Below are positions 1-8,286 of a stretch of 64,000 nucleotides of DNA, in pieces; position 1 is the first letter of the stretch, and every line of letters starts with the position of its first letter. Location of the stretch: NCBI RefSeq assembly GCF_014205215.1, contig NZ_JACHNC010000001.1, positions 7,064,501 to 7,128,500 of the forward strand, given 5' to 3'. The position numbers were made by a program, and so were the translations under genes. The notes below the pieces were generated by a model. That model ran no database searches, was not told the DNA's origin, and saw only the letters and a list, made by a program, of their open reading frames with translations. Origin of the DNA: Actinoplanes lobatus. GTDB taxonomy: Bacteria > Actinomycetota > Actinomycetes > Mycobacteriales > Micromonosporaceae.

Positions 1-261
1 ATCTGGCTGGCCACACCCGGTGACATCGCCCAGGAACAGGCCGTGATCGACGGGATGCGGGCGGCCCGCGCCGCCGAGTACCGGACGGTGATCGAGCAGG
101 CCACGACCGTACCGGCCGACGACGCCGAGCGCACCCGCCTGGTCCGGAGACTGCGCGGCGAGCTGCGCCGGATCACCGACCGTGACCACTTTCCGCCGGG
201 GGAGCGGGAGACCGCGCGGATCGCGGTGCAGGAACTCGCTACGGTGAAGGAGTCGACATGA
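1..261 (+). CDS. chrB: ChrB N-terminal-domain protein (chromate resistance), 5' end outside window
   Basis: The frame is open from base 1 and ends in TGA at 259-261, so only the C-terminal 86 residues are visible. The Ala/Arg/Glu-rich helical text (DGMRAARAAEYRTVIEQ, then RLRGELRRITDRDHF) is what the small N-terminal domain of split ChrB proteins looks like. The stop overlaps the next ATG as ATGA, so the two are translationally coupled. In the family ChrB is a chromate-responsive regulator or accessory factor of chrA. Here the protein is split into two polypeptides, as is frequent in actinobacteria. The assignment rests mainly on the neighbours chrB-C and chrA. Confidence 0.75.
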   Translation: MWLATPGDIAQEQAVIDGMRAARAAEYRTVIEQATTVPADDAERTRLVRRLRGELRRITDRDHFPPGERETARIAVQELATVKEST

Positions 262-689
262 GGTGGGCCACCCGTGCCGGCGTGCACATCGACCGTGCCG
301 CGTGCGCGTGGCTGATCCGCACCCACATCGACCCGGACGCGGAGTTCCTGTTCGTCGACGACCGGACCGCGGTGCCCGCCGACGCGACCCCGTTCGACAT
401 GCGCGGCGCCGAACTCGGCCACCACAGGGGTGACTGCTCTTTCGAGACGATCCTGCGACGGTACGAGCTGCACGATCCGGTGCTGTGGAAGATCGCCGAG
501 ATCGTGCACGAGGCCGACCTCGCCGACGAACGCTACGACGCGCCTGAGGGACCCGGCTTCGACGTGCTGCTGCGCGGGCTGTCGATGACCTGCGACGACG
601 AGCGGGTGCTCGCGCTGAGCGGACCGATCTTCGACGGCCTGTACGAATACCAGCGCCGCGCCGTCCTGCTGAACAGGACACCCGGATGA
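258..689 (+). CDS. chrB: ChrB C-terminal-domain protein
   Basis: 143 residues. It opens with the conserved WATRAGVHIDRAACAWLIRT block, followed by FDMRGAELGHHRGDCSFETIL, which is diagnostic of the ChrB C-terminal domain. Conserved His, Cys and Glu residues suggest metal or oxyanion binding. The start ATG overlaps the preceding stop (ATGA) and its own TGA overlaps the chrA ATG (ATGA at 686-689), so all three genes form one coupled operon. In the family ChrB helps or regulates chromate efflux. No signal peptide or membrane segment is visible, so it is probably cytoplasmic. Confidence 0.88.
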   Translation: MRWATRAGVHIDRAACAWLIRTHIDPDAEFLFVDDRTAVPADATPFDMRGAELGHHRGDCSFETILRRYELHDPVLWKIAEIVHEADLADERYDAPEGPGFDVLLRGLSMTCDDERVLALSGPIFDGLYEYQRRAVLLNRTPG

Positions 690-2062
690 GCCAGTCCGTC
701 GACGAGATCCGCGACGTCGTCCCGTTCGGCAAGGCGGTCCGCGCCTGGTTCAGCATCTCGTTGCAGACCTTCGGCGGCCCGGCCGGGCAGATCGCGGTCA
801 TGCAGCGGCACCTGGTCGACGAGCACCGGTGGATCGGGCAGAAACGGTTCCTGCACGCCCTGAACTACTGCATGCTGCTGCCCGGCCCGGAGGCCCAGCA
901 GCTGGCCATCTACGTGGGCTGGCTGCTCAACGGCGTCCGCGGCGGCCTGGTCGCCGGCACCCTGTTCGTGCTGCCGGGCGTCGTGGCGCTGCTCGCCCTG
1001 TCGGCGATCTACGTCGGCTTCGGCGACACCCGGGTGGTGACCGCCCTGTTCGCGGGCCTCGCACCTGCGGTGGTGGCGATCGTCGCGCAGGCCGTGTGGC
1101 GGGTCGCCGGACGGGCACTGACCAACCGCACCCTCGTCGCGTTCGCGGTGCTGGCGTTCCTCTCGCTGGCGGTGTTCGCGGTGCCGTTCCCGGTCGTGGT
1201 CGCGCTCGCCGCGCTGGCCGGCTGGGCGCTGCACCGATGGCGGCCGGAGCTGGTCGAGTCGTCCGGCGGCCACGGCTCGGCGAAGGACGGCCCCGAGCCG
1301 TTGATCTCCGACGATGCCCTGCACCACGAACATCCGTCGGCCCGCCGCACCGCGGTGATCCTGGCGATCGGGCTGGCCGTCTGGTTCGTACCGGTGGCAT
1401 TGTTTGCGATCTTCACCGGCACGGACAGCGTCTACACCCAGCAGGGCCTGTTCTTCTCCGGCACCGCCGTGGTCACTTTCGGCGGCGCCTACGCGGTGCT
1501 CGCGTTCGTCGCGCAGCGGGCTGTCGAGCACTACGCCTGGCTGTCTTCCGGCGACATGGTCCGCGGTCTCGCGCTCGCCGAATCCACCCCCGGCCCGCTG
1601 ATCATGGTGGTGCAGTTCGTGGCGTTCCTCGGCGCCTACAGCAACCCGGGCAGCCTCGACCCGTGGGTGGCCGGAGTCGTCGCGTCGCTGCTGACGACCT
1701 GGGTCACGTTCGTGCCGTGCTTCCTGTTCATCCTGCTCGGCGCCCCCTACGTGGAGCGGCTGCGCGGGAACCGGTCGCTGTCGGCGGCACTGACCGGCAT
1801 CACCGCGGCGGTCGTCGGCGTCATCGCCAACCTCGGCCTCTACTTCGCGGTCCACACCCTGTTCAACGAGGTGCACGAAGTCCACGCCGGGCCGGTGCAC
1901 ATGAGCCTTCCCGACTTCGGCGCCGTCCGCCCCGTACCCCTGATCATCGCCGCCGTGGCGGCTCTCTTGATCTTCTGGCGCAACTGGCCGGTGCTACGCG
2001 TCCTCGGCATCTGCGCCGGGCTGGGCCTGATCGCGGGGCTCGCCGGCCTGCCGGGAGTGTGA
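686..2062 (+). CDS. chrA: Chromate efflux transporter ChrA
   Basis: 458 residues, the usual length of two-domain (long-chain) ChrA. The N-terminal CHR domain shows FGGPAGQIAVMQ and the PGPEAQQLAIYVGW signature. The C-terminal half repeats the plan (VTFGGAYAVLAF, STPGPLIMVVQF). About ten or more hydrophobic segments indicate an integral membrane protein. The family exports chromate (and sulfate-like oxyanions) in antiport with protons. It is last in the chrB-N/chrB-C/chrA operon with a 4-bp overlap. The gene ends 2 bp from the convergent methyltransferase, leaving no room for a separate terminator. Confidence 0.93.
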   Translation: MSQSVDEIRDVVPFGKAVRAWFSISLQTFGGPAGQIAVMQRHLVDEHRWIGQKRFLHALNYCMLLPGPEAQQLAIYVGWLLNGVRGGLVAGTLFVLPGVVALLALSAIYVGFGDTRVVTALFAGLAPAVVAIVAQAVWRVAGRALTNRTLVAFAVLAFLSLAVFAVPFPVVVALAALAGWALHRWRPELVESSGGHGSAKDGPEPLISDDALHHEHPSARRTAVILAIGLAVWFVPVALFAIFTGTDSVYTQQGLFFSGTAVVTFGGAYAVLAFVAQRAVEHYAWLSSGDMVRGLALAESTPGPLIMVVQFVAFLGAYSNPGSLDPWVAGVVASLLTTWVTFVPCFLFILLGAPYVERLRGNRSLSAALTGITAAVVGVIANLGLYFAVHTLFNEVHEVHAGPVHMSLPDFGAVRPVPLIIAAVAALLIFWRNWPVLRVLGICAGLGLIAGLAGLPGV

Positions 2063-2064
2063 AG

Positions 2065-2889
2065 TCAGGATGACGCGTTGCCGGGCTTCGTCCCGGCGAT
2101 GAGTATCGCGTGCCCGAGCACCTTCGGATGCCGTAGCGGGAACGGCAGCGGCAGGGAGCCGGCCAGGATGCCGAATTCCGTGATCGAGGCACCCGCTCGT
2201 CCGATCGCCTCCCGAACGTCCTCGGTCGACGGATAGCAGGCCGGGTCAGCGAACAGATCAAGAAAGACGTACCGGCCGCCCGGCCGCAGCACGCGTAGGG
2301 CCTCGACCACGCCGTCGGACTTGTCCGCGAGGTCGCCGATCTCGTGGAAGGTCAGGCAACTGACTACCGCGTCGAAGCTGCCGTCGGGGAACTCGATGGC
2401 GGCGGCGCTCTGCCTGCCGAACGCCGTCCGGGCGGCGACGCCCTCGATGCGCGCATTGTTCTCGCACTGCTTCTGCGAGTACTCCCAGTCCGTCCCCCAG
2501 GAGTCGATGCCCGTCACGGTGCTGTCCGGCAGGGCCTTCGCGAGCCTGATGACCAGGCTCCCGCTGCCGCAGCCCACATCCAGCACCCGGCGCGGCGCCG
2601 CAGGCGCGACCTTGGCGACCATGAGGTCGTGGATGCGGCGCTGGAAGTCCCCGCCGCGCGGCGTGAAGCGACGGACGGTGAGCGCCAGGATCAGCGTGAT
2701 GTAGCCGAAGACCGCGAACGGTACGAGGAACAGTAGGAACCAGGGCGACAGCCACGCCAGCGCGCTCAGAGCCAGGCAGGCGCCGCTGACGGCGGCGAAC
2801 CGGCGGAGCCGGCCGCTGCGAATCCAGGTGCCGTAGCGCGGTGCACGGCCTACGGTCACCGTGACCTCCCAAACGTCCGGCCACGGCAT
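2065..2889 (-). CDS. Membrane-anchored class I SAM-dependent methyltransferase
   Basis: 274 residues from the ATG at 2889; the frame stays open to 3015, but the added residues are Arg-rich and unlike a leader. Two adjacent hydrophobic segments (about residues 27-68, ALSALAWLSPWFLLFLVPF and FGYITLILAL) precede a Rossmann methyltransferase domain with the SAM motif I VLDVGCGSGSLVIRLA, acidic motif GIDSW and motif IV AVVSCLTFHEI. The substrate cannot be told; the fold resembles UbiE/Methyltransf_11-type enzymes. It is convergent with chrA and probably unrelated to it in function. Confidence 0.75.
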   Translation of the reverse strand: MPWPDVWEVTVTVGRAPRYGTWIRSGRLRRFAAVSGACLALSALAWLSPWFLLFLVPFAVFGYITLILALTVRRFTPRGGDFQRRIHDLMVAKVAPAAPRRVLDVGCGSGSLVIRLAKALPDSTVTGIDSWGTDWEYSQKQCENNARIEGVAARTAFGRQSAAAIEFPDGSFDAVVSCLTFHEIGDLADKSDGVVEALRVLRPGGRYVFLDLFADPACYPSTEDVREAIGRAGASITEFGILAGSLPLPFPLRHPKVLGHAILIAGTKPGNASS

Positions 2890-3020
2890 TCCGCCGGCCT
2901 CGGCAGATCGTACGGCAAGTGCCCGAGCGGCCCCGACAACTCCGGTCGCCGGGCGTGGACATCGTGAACGGGTGCGACACAAGACATCCGCGACAATGAG
3001 CCTTTCATCCTGCATAGCGG

Positions 3021-3304
3021 TTAGCCCTCGACGTGGTGCAGGACGCTGAAGTTCTGAACGGGCCCGAGGCGGCCGAGGCGTCGGGGCTGGCCCGCACAGC
3101 TGCGTTGGTTGCTGCCGTACATGTCGTTGGTGCCGATGTGCAGCAGCGGGGTGTAGGACTGCGGTCAGTTGACGATGTTGGCGTCGATCCGGGCGATCGT
3201 CCAGCCGGAGTGGCCTGTGCCGGCCGTGAGGGCTGTCGCGGCGACGAGGGCGGCCATTGTGCCGGCCGCGCCGAGGAGCAGGCGCGTCGGTCTTCTCTTG
3301 AAGG
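3021..3304 (-). pseudogene. Decayed secreted CE3-type acetylxylan esterase (SGNH fold)
   Basis: One minus-strand frame encodes a signal-peptide-like start (KRRPTRLLLGAAGTMAALVA), then GHSGWTIARIDANIVN, a TGA at 3165-3167, and in the same frame PQSYTP-LLHIGTNDMYGSN, ending in TAA at 3021. The GHSGW and LLHIGTNDM blocks are hallmarks of carbohydrate esterase family 3. The TGA sits where CE3 proteins have Trp (one base change), a few residues before LLHIGTND are missing, no start codon remains (TTC stands there), and the protein collapses soon after. It lies 26 bp downstream of the broken GH62 gene in the same direction, so both were probably one secreted hemicellulase operon. Confidence 0.7.
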
Positions 3305-3330
3305 GTCCTTTCGCGGCGCGGGCTCGGCGA

Positions 3331-4113
3331 CTACTGCTGCAGGGTCAGCACCGCCGGCCGCCACGGCAGCAGGTTGTAGTCGCCGCTGGAGCTGGGGGAG
3401 CGGCCCTGGTAGAGGAGTTGCAGGTGGCAAGGATCGATCGTCATCGTCTGATCGGGATTCGTGCGCACCAGGTCGCCGTGGCTGATGTCATTGGTCCAGG
3501 TGGCGCCGCTGTTGGCCTTGCCGGCGAACGGGTTGCTCTCGGAGGTGGACTGCGGCGTCCACGTGCCGCCCAGGCTGGTGGCCGTGAACGAGCGGAAGTA
3601 GCGCCCGTTCGCGCCGATCGCCTCAACGATCATCAGGTACTGGTTCTGTCCCTGGATCTTGTAGACCTGCACCGCTTCGAACAGGTTGTTCGTGGAATCG
3701 CTCAGGATCGTCGTGTACGACGAGCCGAAGTTGCCGGGGAAGTTCCCGATCGGCATGCTGGCCCGGTAGATCTTGCCGTTGTCGCCGGCGAAGAAGAGAT
3801 ACATGTTCGTGTTGTCGCCGATCAGGGTCTGGTCGATGGGTCCGTACGGCGCGTCGGAAACGCTTCCGGTGAACAGCGGCTGTGCCGCTGACCACCCGTT
3901 GGCATTTGTGGGGTCGCTCGACGTCCGGTACAGGAACGGGTATGCGCCCCACTGGTAGGCGAGCACCCAGATGTTCTTCGGGGCGAAGTAGAACAGGGTG
4001 GGGGCGACGGTGGCGGACGACATGCCGTTCTGGGTGGCCGAGGCCATGTCGGACCAGTTCGTGAAGAGGTCGAAGTTCATCGAGCCGTATGTTCCTGCGG
4101 TCGAGACGAGCAA
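3331..4113 (-). pseudogene. GH62 alpha-L-arabinofuranosidase, N-terminally truncated
   Basis: 260 codons match the second part of a GH62 arabinofuranosidase: [56 protein letters not shown], ending [13 protein letters not shown]. Intact enzymes begin with a signal peptide and a first propeller blade carrying the catalytic base Asp; both are missing. The frame begins with TTG and is closed by an in-frame TAG two codons upstream (4117-4119), so no start for the full protein exists here. Loss of the catalytic base makes activity unlikely. It belongs with the CE3 remnant and the CE15 gene as relics of an arabinoxylan-degrading locus. Confidence 0.8.
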
Positions 4114-4366
4114 CTGCTACACCCGCAGATCGACCTGTACACCCTGGATTACGCCGACAACCCCGGCCTGAGGCGGGCCCGGCAGTTCGGCAGGCACTGC
4201 CTGGTCAGCGGCCGGCACTGTCCCGGGTATGACGGGCCGCTGGCAGGCGCCTGCCAGCGGTCACGACGAGAGGACCGCTCGCTGACCGAGCTGCCCTGGA
4301 CGCCGCCGCGGACCCGGTCCTGGCCCCCGGTTGGATCACCGAAGCACAGGCTGAACGCCAATGCGC

Positions 4367-5479
4367 TCAGGCCCGTCGGCTTTCGGAACGCGCGGAATCG
4401 ACGCCGTGGTGCGATGCGTTTTCCGGAGCGGGAGCCGCGGTGCTGGCGCGGATCGCCAGGGCGGTCGGCAGCTCGACGCGGGTGTTCGCCACCGGGTCCT
4501 CCATGATGAGCTGAAGCAACAGGCGGGCGGCGGCGGCGCCGATCTCCCGGAACGGCTGGCGAACAGTGGTCATCGGCGGACCGCACCATCGGGTGGCCGT
4601 GATGCCGTCGAAGCCGACCACGCTCAGGTCGCCGGGAATGTGCACACCGGCCCGCCGGGCGGCCTCGTAGACGCCCAGCGCCAGCAGGTCGTCGCCGCAC
4701 AGCACGGCGGTGGGCGGCCGGGCCATGCGGAGCAGGATCGTGCCGAGTTCCAGGCCGTCTTCGAAGAGGAACCGGCCGGTGTGGATCAGCTGTGGGTCGG
4801 CCGGCAGGCCGGCGGTTTCCATGGCGGCGCGGCAGGCCTCCAGTCGTTCCCGGGCGACCAGTTGATCGGCCGGTCCCCCGATCAGCGCGATCCGCCGGTG
4901 GCCCAGCCCGATCAGGTGCCGCGTGGCGGCCACGGCACCGCTCCAGTTGGTGGCGGCCACGGAGGGCACCGCGTCCGGCGGCGGGTTCACGGGCTGCGCG
5001 GAGACCAGTGGAATCCCACTCGCCGAGAGCTGGGCGTACTGCTGGGCGGTGAAGCGCGAATGGACGACGATGATGCCGGCCGGCCGGCGCGCCAGCAGCC
5101 GTTCGGCCCACGGGCGTCCCTCTCCGCCGAACGCGGCCACGTCGGTGAAGCCCACGCCGAGGTCCCGGTCGCCGGCCACGTCCTGGACCCCGCGCATGAT
5201 CTCGATCGCCATGGTGCTCTCCAGCCCGAAGAAGACGACCTCCATCCCGGGCGAGGGAGCGACCGCGGCCGGGCGGCGGTAACCGTACTCGCGGAGCACC
5301 TCCTCGACCCGCTGCCGGGTGTCCGGCGCGACGCCGGACTTCCCGTTGAGAACCCGCGAGACGGTGGGTTTCGACACTCCGGCCAGGCGGGCGACGGCGG
5401 CCACGGTCATCTCGCCGCGTCGCCGGCCCCGGCGTTCGGCCCGGGCGGCCGCCTCCGTCACCGAGTAGTCGGGTTGCAT
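4367..5479 (-). CDS. LacI-family transcriptional regulator
   Basis: 370 residues from the ATG at 5479; the frame stays open further upstream but without family similarity. Residues about 24-70 form the LacI headpiece (MTVAAVARLAGVSKPTVSRVLNG), followed by a periplasmic-binding-protein-like ligand domain (GIIVVHSRF, HRRIALIGGP, VLCGDDLLALGVYEA, SVVGFDG). The family represses sugar-use genes until an inducer binds. It is divergent from the CE15 esterase gene, and the 260-bp gap holds GGAACGTTTC(C) boxes of the kind LacI proteins bind. It probably regulated this polysaccharide locus. Confidence 0.92.
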   Translation of the reverse strand: MQPDYSVTEAAARAERRGRRRGEMTVAAVARLAGVSKPTVSRVLNGKSGVAPDTRQRVEEVLREYGYRRPAAVAPSPGMEVVFFGLESTMAIEIMRGVQDVAGDRDLGVGFTDVAAFGGEGRPWAERLLARRPAGIIVVHSRFTAQQYAQLSASGIPLVSAQPVNPPPDAVPSVAATNWSGAVAATRHLIGLGHRRIALIGGPADQLVARERLEACRAAMETAGLPADPQLIHTGRFLFEDGLELGTILLRMARPPTAVLCGDDLLALGVYEAARRAGVHIPGDLSVVGFDGITATRWCGPPMTTVRQPFREIGAAAARLLLQLIMEDPVANTRVELPTALAIRASTAAPAPENASHHGVDSARSESRRA

Positions 5480-5534
5480 GCAGCCGTCCCTCCGGTTGGC
5501 CCTGTGGCCATCATCGATTCGCCACATAGTACGA

Positions 5535-5586
5535 ACTTCCAGGAAGTACGTGCTGGAACGTTTCCTTGACTCTGTCGGAACGTTTC
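5535..5586. promoter_or_regulatory. Putative LacI operators between lacI-type gene and CE15 gene
   Basis: GGAACGTTTCC lies at 5555-5565 and GGAACGTTTC at 5577-5586, 22 bp apart (two helical turns). A perfect palindrome ACTTCC-A-GGAAGT lies at 5535-5547. TTGACT at 5566-5571, between the two boxes, could be a -35 element, so bound repressor would block it. The GAACGTTC-like core is typical of LacI-family sites; that the neighbouring repressor binds here is inferred. Confidence 0.6.
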
Positions 5587-5740
5587 TGCGACGCTCCACA
5601 TCGACATATGTCACTGGATTCAGCTGCTTGTGCCGACGCGACACCCCGGCAACCGTTCTGCCGCTCCCCATCACGTGACGCAGGCCGGCGACAAGTCCCC
5701 CTCCGTTGTCGCCGCCACTCCTATCCCCGAAGGAGCTCCG

Positions 5741-7345
5741 TTGACCACCACAATTCGCTCCGGACTGATCGCGCTGACGGTCGCGGCTGTCGTGGCCGCG
5801 GCCGCCGTCGCGGCGACCACCGCCGAGGCCGCCACCGGCGTCGCGTTGGCCGCGTCGGTCGAGGACGAAGGCGCCGATTGCGCGGTGTCGTCGTTCAGCA
5901 CGATCAACAATGCTCAGCTGCCGGATCCGTTCACCCGGATCAACGGCACGCGGATCTCGACCACGGCCGACTGGCGATGCCGCCGGGCCGAGATCAGGGA
6001 GATGGCCGAAACCTACGTCTACGGCCAGAAACCCGCCAAGCCGGCCACCGTCACCGGCTCGGTCTCCACCACCAGCATCACGGCGAACGTCTCCGACCAG
6101 GGCAAGAGCACCAGCTTCTCGGCCAGCGTCCAACTACCCTCGACCGGGACAGCACCCTACCCGGCGGTCTTCGTCCTTGCCGGCGTCGCCGACACCGCCA
6201 CGATCCTCGCCTCCGGCGCCGCCGTGATCAACTACAACCCGCTGACCGTCGGCGCCGAGGGCACCAGCCGCAGCGCCAAGTCCGGCGCCTTCTACACGCT
6301 CTACGGCTCCACCAGCACCACCGGCTTGGAAATGGCCTGGGCCTGGGGCGTCAGCCGCCTCATCGACGTCATCGAACAGTCCGGTACCAGCATCCTGCGC
6401 GCCGACGGCCTCGGCGTCACCGGCTGCTCCCGCTACGGCAAAGGGGCCTTCACCATCGGCGTGTTCGACCAGCGCATCGCCCTGACCATGCCGATCGAGT
6501 CGGGCAGCGGCGGCGTCCCGGCCTTCCGCAGCATCCCCGGCGAATCCGGATCCCAGCCACTGAGCAGCGCCTACAACGAACAACCCTGGCTCGGTGACGC
6601 GTTCGGCTCGTTCACCTCCAACCCGAACGCCCTGCCGGTCGACACTCACGAGATGGTCGCCATGATCGCGCCGCGCGGGCTGTTCATCATGGAGAACCCG
6701 CACATCGACTGGCTCGCCGCGAAGTCCGGCAGCGTGGCGGCGCTGGGCGGCGCCGAGGTCTACAAGGCCCTCGGCGCCGGCGACAACATCACCTACTGGT
6801 CGGACGTCTCCGACGGCACGCACTGCGCGAACCGCAGCGAGTGGAAGACGCCGCTGCAGCAGAACATCCAGAAGTTCCTGCTCAGGACCGGCAACGCGGC
6901 CGGCTCGTTCCACATCTCCAGCAAGAAGGCCGGCAACCTGTCCCAGTGGCGGACCTGGACCACCCCGACCCTGACCAGCGGCGCGACCACCTCACCCACC
7001 ACGGTGCCGACCACCACACCGCCAACCACCACGCCCACGACCCCACCGGCCTCCGGCGCGTGTAGCGCGACGGTCTCGCTGAACTCGTGGACCGGCGGCT
7101 ACGTCGCCACGGTGCGGGTGACGGCCGGATCCACGGCACTCACCGGTTGGTCGGTGGGTGTGACGTTGCCGGGGGGCAGCGCGATCACCAACACCTGGAA
7201 CGCGACGGCAACCGGTAGCTCGGGCACGGTAAGTTTCCGGAACGTCAGCTACAACGGGAGCGTCACGGCCGGCGCAAGCACCGAGTTCGGCTTCCAGGGC
7301 ACCGGCACCGGGCCCACCGCCACCCCGACCTGCCAGGCGGGCTGA
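5741..7345 (+). CDS. Secreted CE15 glucuronoyl esterase with CBM2
   Basis: 534 residues from TTG at 5741, chosen because AAGGAG lies at 5730-5735 and a signal peptide (TTTIRSGLIALTVAAVVAAA, cut near TTAEA) follows at once; the frame upstream has neither. The catalytic domain carries the CE15 nucleophile motif GCSRYGKGA (Ser about 230), IESGSGG and a late His in DGTHCANRSEW (about 361). A Thr/Pro linker (about 410-440) leads to a C-terminal family 2 cellulose-binding module of about 100 residues bounded by Cys. CE15 enzymes cut ester bonds between lignin and xylan glucuronic acid. It is the only intact hydrolase of the locus at 3021-7345. Confidence 0.9.
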   Translation: MTTTIRSGLIALTVAAVVAAAAVAATTAEAATGVALAASVEDEGADCAVSSFSTINNAQLPDPFTRINGTRISTTADWRCRRAEIREMAETYVYGQKPAKPATVTGSVSTTSITANVSDQGKSTSFSASVQLPSTGTAPYPAVFVLAGVADTATILASGAAVINYNPLTVGAEGTSRSAKSGAFYTLYGSTSTTGLEMAWAWGVSRLIDVIEQSGTSILRADGLGVTGCSRYGKGAFTIGVFDQRIALTMPIESGSGGVPAFRSIPGESGSQPLSSAYNEQPWLGDAFGSFTSNPNALPVDTHEMVAMIAPRGLFIMENPHIDWLAAKSGSVAALGGAEVYKALGAGDNITYWSDVSDGTHCANRSEWKTPLQQNIQKFLLRTGNAAGSFHISSKKAGNLSQWRTWTTPTLTSGATTSPTTVPTTTPPTTTPTTPPASGACSATVSLNSWTGGYVATVRVTAGSTALTGWSVGVTLPGGSAITNTWNATATGSSGTVSFRNVSYNGSVTAGASTEFGFQGTGTGPTATPTCQAG

Positions 7346-7523
7346 CCTCGGCCGCCACTCCACCGACTCGGTATGTGCCGCGGCCGGCAATCTTGTGGGA
7401 TTCTCCAGCTGGCCTCGATCCGCCGAAGGATGGCGGTGACGATCGACCTTGAGGCCATCGCTGCCGAACGTGTACGCATCAGGAACGACTACCGCGCGAG
7501 GCGCCTGAACCGAGGTCCTGGGC

Positions 7524-7794
7524 GGCCTGCACCATGTGGCGATCTCGGTCACCCCGGAGCGGTGGCGGCATCTGCAGGGCACCTCGACGCGGCGGGATTC
7601 GCGGCAAGCCGCCGAGATCTTCGGAACCGGTGCCCGGTCGAAGCCGCCGGCACCGGGCGGCGGCCGTTCGAGGGTGCCTTCATGGCGCTCGGCGACGGCC
7701 TCACAAGCTGCCGGTCAACGGCGCGGTGCGCAAGGCGATCGGCAAGACCGACGGCGACGAGGTGGTCGTGTCACCTGACGCGCCGTCGGGTTGA
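7524..7794 (+). pseudogene. DUF1905-like fragment in an otherwise gene-free gap
   Basis: The last frame piece reads HKLPVNGAVRKAIGKTDGDEVVV, which matches the core of DUF1905-type proteins (K-LPVN-AVRKA-G...GD-V). The text before it in this frame is unconvincing and no start or RBS is evident, so it looks like a truncated or frameshifted remnant. The rest of 7346-7794 shows no other supportable gene. Confidence 0.45.
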
Positions 7795-8286
7795 TCACTG
7801 CGCGGGGTCGTGGTTGCGGAGGCGGTCCAACTCGGCGAGGTAAATCGCCTGCATACGGCCATAATGCCGGACCAGCAGCATGACCTCCTCGCCGCTGTAG
7901 CCCTCGACGAGCTGCTTCGCCTGCTCGGCGAACCGCTCGTAGGGTCGCTCCAACTCGGCGGCCCGCTCCGGTCGCAGGGTGACGATCATCCGACGCCGGT
8001 CCGCCGGGTCGCGCTCGGCCGTCACGTAGCCCGCCTGCTGGAGCCGGCGGAGCATACTGGTCACCGCCCCGGTGGTGAGGTTGGTCCGCTCGGCGACCTG
8101 CCCCGCGGTGGCGGATCCGATCTCCGCCAGGTAGTCCAGGCACTCCAGGTCGCTCACGGTGAGGCCCAGCCGCTCCGCGATGGCGTACCGGAACACCGTC
8201 GACAACCGTGAGGTCTCCCGCCCGGCGCGCATGAGGTCGGCGATCGCGGACGCGCGGGCCGGCTCGTGGGACATGCCCGCAATCAT
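7795..8286 (-). CDS. MarR-family transcriptional regulator
   Basis: 163 residues with the MarR winged helix: SDLECLDYLAE, AGQVAERTNLTTGAVTSMLRRLQ and the wing VTAERDPADRRRMIVTL. The ATG at 8286 overlaps the stop of the upstream monooxygenase gene (ATGA), favouring it over the ATG at 8274. The two genes are therefore one operon, and the regulator probably controls the monooxygenase and itself through the palindrome at 9540-9552. MarR proteins usually release DNA on binding aromatic compounds or drugs. Confidence 0.92.
   Translation of the reverse strand: MIAGMSHEPARASAIADLMRAGRETSRLSTVFRYAIAERLGLTVSDLECLDYLAEIGSATAGQVAERTNLTTGAVTSMLRRLQQAGYVTAERDPADRRRMIVTLRPERAAELERPYERFAEQAKQLVEGYSGEEVMLLVRHYGRMQAIYLAELDRLRNHDPAQ

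Noticed and set aside
533..1900. Long minus-strand frame (455 codons) opposite chrA
   Set aside because: Arg/His/Glu-rich shadow of a well-supported transporter gene; common in high-GC DNA.
4114..4366. Plus-strand fragment (IDLYTLDYADNPGLRRARQF) as a gene piece
   Set aside because: Looks protein-like but I could not tie it to a family and it has no start; not called.
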